Positions 26,507 to 34,379 of a stretch of 64,000 bases of DNA are shown here, piece by piece. This DNA is from Zipacnadum sp036504235. GTDB lineage: Bacteria > Armatimonadota > Zipacnadia > Zipacnadales > Zipacnadaceae. The DNA lies in the NCBI GenBank assembly GCA_036504235.1, contig DASXVN010000021.1:1-64000 (forward strand). The letters are read 5' to 3'. Within the stretch, counting starts at the first letter, position 1. The number at the start of each line of letters is the position of its first letter. The position numbers and the translations under genes are program-made. The notes under the pieces were generated by a model. The model saw nothing but the letters and a program-made list of their open reading frames with translations, searched no databases and had not been told where the DNA came from.

Positions 26507-26535
26507 ATTCTATGCCTCACCCACCAGATTGTCAA
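26507..26535 (-). promoter_or_regulatory. sigma-70-type promoter of the prepilin gene
   Basis: On the minus strand TTGACA (26535-26530) is followed after exactly 17 bases by TAGAAT (26512-26507), giving 6/6 and 5/6 matches to consensus. The predicted start near 26500 leaves a leader of about 95 bases before the ATG at 26405. The -35 element continues as TTGACAATC, as at 32428-32433. Confidence 0.75.
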
Positions 26536-26664
26536 GTCTTTTTCCGAGACCGGTGGAAGCCCCGATTGGTCTCGAAAAGCAGGCCCCCGGCGCTGCCCTG
26601 GCGAACAGGAAGATGCACGCCGGTGGCTCTGCTCCGGCGGCTACTCAAGTCACAGGAGATCGCC

Positions 26665-29226
26665 ATGAAGATAACTCCGCGCCGCAAGTGTTTTCTCGTC
26701 TGCAACGCGCACCTGGACCCGGTCTGGCTCTGGCCCTGGGAAGATGGGCTGGTGGAGGCCATCTCGACCTTCCGGGTGGCGGCGGACTTCTGCGACACGT
26801 ACCCGGATTTCGTTTTTAACCATAATGAATCACTACTCTACGAGTGGGTGGAGCGCAACGACCCCGAGCTATTCGCGCGGATTCAGGACCTGGTGGCGCG
26901 GGGCCGCTGGCACATCGCCGGGGGCGCGTTCCTGCAGCCGGACCTGATCGGCTCCTCCGGCGAGTCGCTGATCCGCCAGTACCTGGTGGGCAAGCGCTAT
27001 TTCCGCGACAAATTCGGCGTGGAGCCGACCACCGCGTACAACTTCGACTCTTTCGGGCACCCGCAGGGGCTGATCCAGATTCTGGCCGGGTGCGGCTTTG
27101 ACTCCTACGTCTTCTGCCGGCCCAGCCGGGGCGAATTGTCCCTGCCGGTCGGCGCGTTTCGCTGGCGGCACGCCTCGGGCGTGGAGATCATCGCCCGCCG
27201 CAGCGACGACCATTACATCACCCAGGGGAAGATTCGCGAGGAAATGTTGGAGGGCGACCACGTGGCCCACTACACCGAGGAGGGCGACTTCATGTTCCTG
27301 TGGGGGATCGGCAATCACGGCGGCGGCCCCAGCCGCGCCGAATACGCCGACCTACTGCGGCTGAGCGAGGACCTGCCGGAGATCGAGTTTGTCGAGTCCA
27401 CGCCGGAGGCCTTCTTCCGCCACACCCTGGCGGTCCGCGGGGGGCGGGAGGCCCTGCCCGTCTTTTCCGGCGATTTCAAGCCCAATGCGTCGGGCTGCTA
27501 TACCTCGATGCAACTGGTCAAGCAGCGCCACCGGCGGTTGGAGAACCTGCTGCACCTGACCGAGAAGCTGGCCGCGTGGGCCTGGTGGCAGGGGAAGCGC
27601 GAGTACCCCGCGGCCGACCTGCAGGTGGCCTGGAAGGACCTGCTGTTCACGGAGTTCCACGACATCCTACCCGGCTCGGGCATCCCGCAGGTGGAGGCCG
27701 ACAGCCTGGCGGCGCTGAGCCACGGCGAGGATACCCTGCGCCGGAAGAAGGCGGAGGTGCTCATCTCCTTGCTCCGCGAGGAGCCGCTGGCCGAGCGCGA
27801 GAACACGCCCCTGTTCGTCTTCAACCCGCATAGCTGGGAGGTGACGCAGGAGGTGGAGATCGAGTATTGCCTGGACCGGCAGTACGGGCCGGACTCGGTG
27901 GTCCGCCGCCTGACGCTCGCCGGCGCGGAGCTGCCCGCGCAGTTCGAGAAGGGCGAGAACAACCTCGACGACCCGGGCTGGGGCGAGTGGCGGCAGAAGG
28001 CGGTCTTCTCGCTGACCGTACCGCCGCTGTCGTATCGGCGCGTGGAGGCCGACTACACGCTGCTGCCGCCCGAGCAGGTCCGGCGCTGGCAGACGCCGCC
28101 GCTGCCGGCCGGCGACACCCTCCGGGTGAAGACCGACCGGCTGACGGTGGCGATCAACCTGCGCACCGGCCTGCTGGACTCACTGAAGGTGGACGGGAAG
28201 GCGGTCCTGAGCGGGCCCTCCTTCCGGCCGTGCCTGTTCGCCGACCTCAACCATAGCTGGTCCACGATCCCCACCTGGCGCGAGCCGCTGGCGGAGATGC
28301 GGCTGGCGACGCCCGCCGAGGCGGCGCAGATCATGGGGTCGCCGGTGGTCAATGCCGACTTCGCCGCGGGCCTCACGCCGGTCCGGATCATTGAGGACGG
28401 GCCCATCCGGACGATCATCGAGGCGCTCTTCGTCCACGAGCACTCCTACCTGGTGCAGCGCTACCTGATCAGCAAGTCCCGACCGGTGCTGGACGTGGAG
28501 CAGGTGGTCTTTTGGGCGGAGCACGACACCATGCTGAAGCTGGAACTCAAGCCGCGCCGGAGCCTCTCGCGGGTGCAGGCAGAGAACTGCTACAGCGTGG
28601 ATGACGAGTCGCTCTCCCCCCTGCCGCGGGGAGACGAGAAGGATTTCCAGCACTTCCTGCGCCTAGCAGACGCGGCCGGAGAGCAGGCGTTCGGCGTGAT
28701 CTCGCACGGGACGCTCGGCTACAGCGAACAGCCGGGGACGCTGCGGCTCAACGTGCTGCGCAGCCCCTCCTACGCGACCATGAGCATCGCGCCGGACTGC
28801 CAGCGGCACCTGCACCGCTACATCCCGCGGCAGGAGCAGGGGATCCGCACCAGCCGCTTCACCCTGGTCGGCGGGGAGTTGGCGGCGGACACCGCGGCTC
28901 TGACCCGCGCTGCCTATGAAGCGGCCGTGCCGCTGGAGGCGTTCGTCTACTTCCCCACCCAGCGGCGGGCGAAGGCGCCGGCGACTCGGTCCTTCGCCAA
29001 AGTGGACGCGGACAACGTGCTGCTGGTGGCGATGAAGCGGGCGGAGGAGGGCGAGGCGCTGGTGCTGCGGCTGTGGGAGACCGCCGGGAAGGACACCGCC
29101 TACACGCTTACGGTGGAGGGCAAGCGCTTCCGCCGCCGGATCGGCGCCCGGCGCCTGCAGACCTTCCGGCTGGAGCGCGACGGGCGCCTGGTGGAAACTG
29201 ACCTATTGGAGCGGCCGCTAGCCTAG
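26665..29226 (+). CDS. GH38 alpha-mannosidase
   Basis: The 853-aa product has the GH38 layout: N-terminal catalytic domain, three-helix bundle and C-terminal beta-sandwich domains. Metal ligands H16 and D18 lie in NAHLDPVWLWPW, the nucleophile D128 in AYNFDSFGHPQG, and a further metal histidine in WGIGNHGGGP. The bundle region shows LLFTEFHDILPGSGI, also typical. GH38 enzymes release alpha-mannose with a zinc-like ion. ATG 26665 follows CAGGAGA; the frame is open to 26473 but without a ribosome site. No signal peptide is seen, so it probably works inside the cell on imported mannosides. Its stop codon overlaps that of the convergent gene in one CTAG. Confidence 0.94.
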   Translation: MKITPRRKCFLVCNAHLDPVWLWPWEDGLVEAISTFRVAADFCDTYPDFVFNHNESLLYEWVERNDPELFARIQDLVARGRWHIAGGAFLQPDLIGSSGESLIRQYLVGKRYFRDKFGVEPTTAYNFDSFGHPQGLIQILAGCGFDSYVFCRPSRGELSLPVGAFRWRHASGVEIIARRSDDHYITQGKIREEMLEGDHVAHYTEEGDFMFLWGIGNHGGGPSRAEYADLLRLSEDLPEIEFVESTPEAFFRHTLAVRGGREALPVFSGDFKPNASGCYTSMQLVKQRHRRLENLLHLTEKLAAWAWWQGKREYPAADLQVAWKDLLFTEFHDILPGSGIPQVEADSLAALSHGEDTLRRKKAEVLISLLREEPLAERENTPLFVFNPHSWEVTQEVEIEYCLDRQYGPDSVVRRLTLAGAELPAQFEKGENNLDDPGWGEWRQKAVFSLTVPPLSYRRVEADYTLLPPEQVRRWQTPPLPAGDTLRVKTDRLTVAINLRTGLLDSLKVDGKAVLSGPSFRPCLFADLNHSWSTIPTWREPLAEMRLATPAEAAQIMGSPVVNADFAAGLTPVRIIEDGPIRTIIEALFVHEHSYLVQRYLISKSRPVLDVEQVVFWAEHDTMLKLELKPRRSLSRVQAENCYSVDDESLSPLPRGDEKDFQHFLRLADAAGEQAFGVISHGTLGYSEQPGTLRLNVLRSPSYATMSIAPDCQRHLHRYIPRQEQGIRTSRFTLVGGELAADTAALTRAAYEAAVPLEAFVYFPTQRRAKAPATRSFAKVDADNVLLVAMKRAEEGEALVLRLWETAGKDTAYTLTVEGKRFRRRIGARRLQTFRLERDGRLVETDLLERPLA

Positions 29227-31784
29227 GGCGCGAGGCACTGGAAGGTCGGCGCGGAGAGCGGCACCGATCCCGGCCCGCCGAAGTTGACCTCCAGGCCCAC
29301 CGGCGGCTCGGGAATCCCGGCAATCGTCACGTTGTGCCAGCCCTTCTGGAGCGCCGCCGGCAGGTAGGCCCAGGCCCCCTCGCGGGTGCTGCCCAGCAGG
29401 TGTCCGTCCACGGTGACGGAGACCGTCCCCGCGGCCACGCGGGCCTGGAACTGGTACGTGGCGTCGGCGGGGACCGAGAACCAGGCGTCGATCCGGAAGG
29501 GGCGGAAGGCCTCCACCCCCAGCTTGCGCAGGTCGGTGGCCGGTTCCGGCTCGAGCTTCTCCAGGATAATAGGAGTCGAGTCATGACCGACTTGCCCGTT
29601 GTCGAGGATCTGCAGGCTCAGGCCGGGCTGGAGCTTGCCCGCCGGCAAGGGCTGCGCGGGCAGCGGCGCGGGCGCGACCACGCGGATTTCCACGGGCGCA
29701 CCGATCAGCTCCGCCCCCGGCGCGCCGCTCAGCGCCACCGGTTGTAACCGTACCGTCCCCAGACCCAGCGTCCCCGGAGCCACCGAAATGGTCCCCCTCT
29801 GCCCCACCAGCCGACCGACCTGCCGCCCGTTGTGCAGCAGGCGAATCTCCTGCGCGCCGGGCAGGGCCACCCGCACCCGCAGCGGCTGGTCCCAGGCGAT
29901 CTCGCTCGCGGCGGGGATCGCCAGCAGGGAGGCGGCGTTGCTGCGGACGAAGATGGGGATAATCACGCGGCCCTGGGTCTCAATCGGCCCGGCGGCCACG
30001 CCGACCACGCGTAGCTCGTGCCAGCCAGACTGCAGACCGGCGGTATCCAGGCTAAGCTTCCCGGTCGCCGGCGCGGTGGCCTGGCGCACGCCGTCCACGA
30101 ACAGCTCCAGATGATCCAGCGCCTGCGGGTCCAGACCCGGCGCCAGGGCGAGGCTGAGCTTGCCGCTCACGACCTGGCCGGGCTGCACGCCGGTGACCTT
30201 TATCACGGGGAACTTCGCCCACGGCTGGCAGAGCGGATCGCCGATCATGAGCAGCGCGTACGGGCCGGGCGTGCCCTGATACAGGGCCTCGGCGAGCGAG
30301 CAGCCGCGCGCGTAGTGGGCGTACGTGAAGGCGTCGGGGAACTTGGCCCCGATAGCGTAGGGCTCGAAGACGGTCCCGGCGCTACCCGCCGCACCCGCGC
30401 GAATCCAGGCACTGATCGGCGTCTGCCCCGACCAATACTCCATGATCCCGCCGAAGCTGGTCAGGTGCTCGGCAATCGCCCCGGGCAGCATGGTGCTGCC
30501 GCTGGCGGGCCAGTCGAACTCGGCGTTGCCCGCCTGCAAGCCCGCCACGTCATCCTTCTTCTGGGGAAGCGCGCCATCCACGATTTCCGCCTTGACGCCC
30601 AGCGCCTGCAACTGCTTGACCGCCGAGGGGAAGGACCACAGCCGGGTAGTGGAGCGGATATCGCCGTTGCGCATATAGTAGATGGTCCCAGCGGGCCGGG
30701 TGCCGTCCGCGGCGGCGGCGCGGCGCAGACACTCCAGCGCCTCGTCCACCGAGTTGCCGCGACCGCTGGTGACGGCCAACTCCGTGGAGAGCAAATAGTG
30801 CGGCGCAGGCTGACCGGCGGAGGCCACGCCCTCGCGCGTCCAGCCGTAGCTGCTGCGGAAACCGTGGCTGGGGAAGGTGACAAACTCGCGGTTCTTCATG
30901 GCCTCCACGAGCTTCGCGAAGCCCGGCAGGGCGCGGACCGTGGCGAAATCGGGGTCGGCCACGGTCTCCCCGGCGTTGCGCCAGCCGCACTGCGCGGCGG
31001 CTTCCAGGCTGGCCAGCGCCTCGGCCGACTGGCCGGCGAGGGCCTGCGCCGTCGCCACCTCGGTGAGCAGGTTGGCATTGTTGGGGTGAAGCTTGACCAG
31101 CGCGAGCAGGGCGGGCGTGGCCTGCGCGGCCCCCTCTTTCTCCCACTGGCGGTCGGCGTCGGTCATCTCGGTCTTCTTCTCGTAGCGCTGAGAGGCGCGG
31201 CGGTCGCGCTCCCGGAAGAAGTCATGCGCGGCCTGCAAGGCCCGGCGCTGCTCCGGGGTCCAGGGCACGTCGTCATAGCGCTCCTGCTGGACCTCTCGCG
31301 CGTAGCGGTTGGCGTCCAGGTCGGTGTAGGCGTTGTCGGCGGCCAGGGTCAGGTCGTGGAGGAAAGTGAGCGCGGTGGTGGCCAGCCAGACGCCGCAGCA
31401 GTGCATGGGCTTGAGGTCAAGCTGCCGGACGGCGGTCTGATCCAGCCAGGAGTCGGCCTTGGTGGGCAGGTCGGAGGAATAGACCAAGTAGTCAATCTGC
31501 CCGGCGAGGCCCCGGTCCTGAATGGTCGCGAGCGCGGGGCTGAGGATACTGTCGCGAAAGTAGCCGATGGGCACGTGGTCCCACTGGCTCACGCCGCTGA
31601 GGTAAATGACGTTGCTCGGCGGCAGGTGGCGCAGGACAATGAACTCGTTGGCGACGGCCAGCGACGCCCAACTGTCGGCGTTGACCACCAGAGCGCAATT
31701 CTCCGGCCCGCCGCCGGCCTGCACCCCGGCGACCGTCAGCAGCAGGGCGGCCAGCAGCACTCCGACTCGGCTCGCGTGTCTCAT
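29223..31784 (-). CDS. TIGR03790-family exported protein with internal TPR-like insert
   Basis: The 853-aa product has a Sec signal (MRHASRVGVLLAALLLTVAGVQA) and then the TIGR03790 opening ENCALVVNADSWASLAVANEFIVLRHLPPSNVIYL, in segments near residues 28-62. The middle (about 245-320) is a TPR-like stretch: LVKLHPNNANLLTEVA, GQSAEALASLEAAAQCGW, then DPDFATVRALPGFAKL. The later part returns to TIGR03790 features (YALLMIGDPLCQPW near 520) followed by Ig-like and PA14-like sandwiches at the C-terminus. The family function is unknown; caspase-fold similarity has been suggested for related proteins. ATG 31784 follows GGGAGAGA. The first 17 bases of the gene equal those of the SGNH gene at 33395. 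It is convergent with the GH38 gene. Confidence 0.8.
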   Translation of the reverse strand: MRHASRVGVLLAALLLTVAGVQAGGGPENCALVVNADSWASLAVANEFIVLRHLPPSNVIYLSGVSQWDHVPIGYFRDSILSPALATIQDRGLAGQIDYLVYSSDLPTKADSWLDQTAVRQLDLKPMHCCGVWLATTALTFLHDLTLAADNAYTDLDANRYAREVQQERYDDVPWTPEQRRALQAAHDFFRERDRRASQRYEKKTEMTDADRQWEKEGAAQATPALLALVKLHPNNANLLTEVATAQALAGQSAEALASLEAAAQCGWRNAGETVADPDFATVRALPGFAKLVEAMKNREFVTFPSHGFRSSYGWTREGVASAGQPAPHYLLSTELAVTSGRGNSVDEALECLRRAAAADGTRPAGTIYYMRNGDIRSTTRLWSFPSAVKQLQALGVKAEIVDGALPQKKDDVAGLQAGNAEFDWPASGSTMLPGAIAEHLTSFGGIMEYWSGQTPISAWIRAGAAGSAGTVFEPYAIGAKFPDAFTYAHYARGCSLAEALYQGTPGPYALLMIGDPLCQPWAKFPVIKVTGVQPGQVVSGKLSLALAPGLDPQALDHLELFVDGVRQATAPATGKLSLDTAGLQSGWHELRVVGVAAGPIETQGRVIIPIFVRSNAASLLAIPAASEIAWDQPLRVRVALPGAQEIRLLHNGRQVGRLVGQRGTISVAPGTLGLGTVRLQPVALSGAPGAELIGAPVEIRVVAPAPLPAQPLPAGKLQPGLSLQILDNGQVGHDSTPIILEKLEPEPATDLRKLGVEAFRPFRIDAWFSVPADATYQFQARVAAGTVSVTVDGHLLGSTREGAWAYLPAALQKGWHNVTIAGIPEPPVGLEVNFGGPGSVPLSAPTFQCLAP

Positions 31785-31812
31785 TGATTCTCTCTCCCGG
31801 TAGGTCAGGCGG

Positions 31813-31835
31813 CCTGCCCTGAGCCTGTCGAAGGG
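31813..31835. repeat. copy of the widespread CCTGAGCCTGTCGAAGG intergenic element
   Basis: The bases CCTGAGCCTGTCGAAGG, with flanking CCTGC and G, match a short sequence found scattered through intergenic regions in many unrelated GC-rich bacterial genomes. It stands just upstream of the gene starting at 31784, and an in-frame read-through would add the telltale peptide FDRLRAG. It is probably mobile or structural, not coding. Confidence 0.55.
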
Positions 31836-31894
31836 TCTCGCCCGACAGTCATTCTGTAGGGCGGGGGCTACGTCCCGACCTCCCACGTAGAAAC

Positions 31895-31934
31895 GAGCCC
31901 CCGGGCCGCCCATCAGGGGCGTCTTCAGGGGCTC
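31895..31934 (-). terminator. candidate terminator of the zinc-ribbon gene
   Basis: A stem GAGCCCC / GGGGCTC with an inner GCC-rich helix is followed on the minus strand by GTTTCTACG. It lies 81 bases after the stop codon of the small minus-strand gene at 32016-32303. Its lead-in (GTAGAAACGAGCCCCCGG) resembles that of the hairpin at 22826. Confidence 0.55.
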
Positions 31935-32015
31935 TGGGTGTCTGGCGCCCGGGCGGAGGACCAGTCTGTCCCCCGCCGAAGCTGCGCCCTCCCACAGTGC
32001 GGTAGCAGGTCGCGG

Positions 32016-32303
32016 CTAGAGGTCAGTGTACGTAATCGCCGCTGACCCGCAACTGGAATCAGAACACTTGCTGGGCTTGGTTGAGCTGGTCCAGCTATTC
32101 CCGCACTTGGTGCAGAAGCACTGGTATTTTCCCTTCGGGGGCGGATCTTCCTCCTCCGAGTACGTAATCGCCGCTGACCCGCACTTCGAGTTGGAGCACT
32201 TGCTGGGCTTGGACGAGGTGGTCCAGGTGTTGCCGCAGTGGGCACAGAGGCAGTGGTACGTCTTCTTCCTCGCCACCGACTTGCTCTCGTCTGCGTCGCT
32301 CAT
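32016..32303 (-). CDS. small protein of two tandem zinc-ribbon repeats
   Basis: The 95-aa product is almost entirely two 37-residue repeats. Each contains C-x-C-x2-CGN, then KPSKCS, then a last cysteine in CGSAAITY. Four cysteines per repeat can bind one zinc ion, as in rubredoxin-like or FmdB-like ribbons. Repeat-to-repeat identity is high even in linker residues (SKPSKCS-NSK against TKPSKCS-DSS), so the duplication is fairly recent or constrained. ATG 32303 follows GGAGGAAG; an upstream start at 32351 lacks a ribosome site. No signal peptide or helix is seen. It has its own consensus-like promoter (32405-32433). DNA, RNA or protein binding are all possible; no named family is claimed. Confidence 0.8.
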   Translation of the reverse strand: MSDADESKSVARKKTYHCLCAHCGNTWTTSSKPSKCSNSKCGSAAITYSEEEDPPPKGKYQCFCTKCGNSWTSSTKPSKCSDSSCGSAAITYTDL

Positions 32304-32404
32304 TCCGCTTCCTCCTTGACCGCCAGCCACGTACGGAAGGCAACTACGCACCTTCCCCGCGGCAGCGCTTAAGGGCTGAGGAACACGGGTGAAAGCGCAA
32401 CGGA

Positions 32405-32433
32405 ACTATCACTCTTTCCCCGACGATTGTCAA
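32405..32433 (-). promoter_or_regulatory. sigma-70-type promoter of the zinc-ribbon gene
   Basis: On the minus strand TTGACA (32433-32428) is followed after 17 bases by GATAGT (32410-32405), matching 6/6 and 4/6. The predicted leader is about 95 bases, the same as for the prepilin gene, and both -35 boxes continue as TTGACAATC. Confidence 0.6.
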
Positions 32434-32498
32434 GCTATTGAGACTATTGTTTAGATGAAGTGCGCTAGGACAAGTGACACGACCAAGTCGGCCTTCCC

Positions 32499-33395
32499 TC
32501 AGAAACCCAGGAAACGGGCCAGGTCCGGCTTGTAGAAACGGGTGATCGGGACTTCCAGCAGCGTGGCGGCCTGGGCTAGGGTAATCCCCCAGGAGGACAC
32601 GCGGAAGGCTGGAGAGATGTCGGTGGCGGCCATGGTCGCGTCGGACACGCCCAGCGCGCGGAGCACGCCAATCGCCATGATCGTGTCCCCGTAGGCGTTC
32701 ATGTGGATGCCGTCAATGGTCAGGTGCAGATCCGCCGGCTTGGTGGCCAGCGCGGCCAGGAACATGCCGTGGAGGTCCACCAGCGCGCACTTCTTCTCGG
32801 CGGCGATCTGCTTTTCGGCCTCCACATAGGGGATCAGGCGGTCGTTGCCGAGCTGGTGGGGGTCCTCGCCGATGAGCGTCGGGGTCAGGATCACGGCCTG
32901 CGAGCCGGCGGCCTGGGCCTCGTCCACCATCTTGGCGACGTTCACTCGGTAGGCCGCCAGCACCGCCGGGTCGTCCGGCGCGCCCAGCCGGCCCCACACG
33001 TCATTGATGCCCGCGCTGATGAAACACCAGGCCGGCTTCTCGGCCAGCCGCATGTCCTTGACGAAACGCGGCTCCATATCCTCCGCCCGATTCCCGCCCC
33101 GCCCGACCTTGATGATCACCGGCTTGAGGTCAGGGTAGTTGGCGTTCAGCACGAACTCGGCCAGGCGCACGTAGCCGCCCATGTCGGTGATGCTGTCGCC
33201 CATGAAGGCGAGCTTGTCGCCGGGCTGCAGCGAGAAGGCGACCGGGGCGGGCGCGGGGCCGGTGAGGGACTGCATATAGGAAACGGCGTGACTGATATCC
33301 GGCGCGGGGGCGGCCGGAGCGGGCTGCGCCCAGACGCAGGTCATCCCGAGCAGGCAGCCCGCCAGCAGCATCACGAGGCGGCTCGCGTGTCTCAT
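32499..33395 (-). CDS. exported SGNH/GDSL-family esterase-like hydrolase
   Basis: The 298-aa product has a Sec signal (MRHASRLVMLLAGCLLGMTCVWA). SGNH blocks are in order: FMGDSIT with S68, VGRGGN, SAGINDVW, and TIDGIHMNAYG holding the Asp-His pair. Such enzymes deacetylate or de-esterify carbohydrates. A conserved VSYMQSLTGPA-type linker follows the signal, and a short C-terminal tail (ITLAQAATLLEVPITRFY) resembles a folded helix shared with the next gene. AAGGAGACC precedes the ATG. It is the last gene of a three-gene minus-strand operon (37778 to 32499), 32 bases after its paralogue. Confidence 0.9.
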   Translation of the reverse strand: MRHASRLVMLLAGCLLGMTCVWAQPAPAAPAPDISHAVSYMQSLTGPAPAPVAFSLQPGDKLAFMGDSITDMGGYVRLAEFVLNANYPDLKPVIIKVGRGGNRAEDMEPRFVKDMRLAEKPAWCFISAGINDVWGRLGAPDDPAVLAAYRVNVAKMVDEAQAAGSQAVILTPTLIGEDPHQLGNDRLIPYVEAEKQIAAEKKCALVDLHGMFLAALATKPADLHLTIDGIHMNAYGDTIMAIGVLRALGVSDATMAATDISPAFRVSSWGITLAQAATLLEVPITRFYKPDLARFLGF

Positions 33396-33427
33396 GGGGT
33401 CTCCTTCAGGTTAGCGGCGATTGGGCC

Positions 33428-34333
33428 TCAGAAGCCCACGAAGCGGACCAGTTCCGGCTTGAAGAAGCGGGTGACCGGGACCTCCAGGACGGCGGCGGCT
33501 TGAGCGAGCGTCATCCCCAGCGCGTTGACGCGGAAGGCCGGAACCACGTCGGTGGCCGCTACGGTCGCGTCGGGCACGCCCAGGGCACGCAGCACGCCGA
33601 GGGCCATGATCGCGTCACCGTAGGGGTTCATGTGCACCCCATCCGCGGTCAGGCGCATCCCGGCCGGCTTGGCGGCAAGCGCGGTCAGGAACATCGCATG
33701 CAAGTCCACGAACCCGCACTGCTTGTCGGCTGCAATCTGTTTCTCGGCGGCCACGAAGGCGACCAGTCGCTGGTTGCCCAGGTTGTTGGGGTCCTCGGTG
33801 ATGACGGTCGGGGCCAGCAGCACCACCTGCGCGCCGGCGGCCTGCGCCAGATCCACCATCTTAATGACGTTGGCCTTGTACGCCTCCAGCACCGCCGGGT
33901 CCTCCGGCGCGCCGACGCGGTGCCAGACGTCGTTGATACCCACGCTGATGAAGCACCAGGCCGGCTTCTCGGCCAGCCGCATGTCATGGGCGAAGCGGGG
34001 CGCCATGTCCTCGGCCTTCTGGCCGCCGATGCCGACGTTGATGATGACCGGCTTGAGGTCCGGGTAGTCCGTGTTCAGCACGTACTGGGTCAGGCGCACG
34101 TAGCCCGCTTGCGCGGTGATGCTGTCGCCCATGAAGGCGATCTTGTCACCGGGCTTGACGCCCAGAGCCGCGGCGGGGGCGGCGGGCCCGATCAGGGTCA
34201 GCACATCGGGCACCACCTTGGTGATGTCCGTGCCCACGACGGGCGCCGGGGCCGGCTGGGCCCAGCCGGAACTTGCTCCCAGCAGACAGAGGGTGGCCAG
34301 CAGCACGAGTACGCGGATCGTCAGGTTGGTCAT
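33428..34333 (-). CDS. exported SGNH/GDSL-family esterase-like hydrolase, paralogue
   Basis: The 301-aa product has a Sec signal (IRVLVLLATLCLLGASSGWA) and complete SGNH blocks: FMGDSIT with S71, VGIGGQ (Gln in place of the usual Asn), SVGINDVW and TADGVHMNPYG. It aligns end to end with the gene at 32499-33395, including the linker and C-terminal tail, so the two are tandem paralogues. The Gln in block III is a conservative but notable change in an oxyanion-hole position. The ribosome site GAGAGGAAA precedes ATG 34333, and the much longer open frame upstream is a shadow of the neighbouring gene. It lies 46 bases after the giant gene at 34380-37778. Confidence 0.88.
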   Translation of the reverse strand: MTNLTIRVLVLLATLCLLGASSGWAQPAPAPVVGTDITKVVPDVLTLIGPAAPAAALGVKPGDKIAFMGDSITAQAGYVRLTQYVLNTDYPDLKPVIINVGIGGQKAEDMAPRFAHDMRLAEKPAWCFISVGINDVWHRVGAPEDPAVLEAYKANVIKMVDLAQAAGAQVVLLAPTVITEDPNNLGNQRLVAFVAAEKQIAADKQCGFVDLHAMFLTALAAKPAGMRLTADGVHMNPYGDAIMALGVLRALGVPDATVAATDVVPAFRVNALGMTLAQAAAVLEVPVTRFFKPELVRFVGF

Positions 34334-34379
34334 GGTCAGGTTTCCTCTCCGTGGGTCTGAGAATAGGTGCGAGCGCCGC

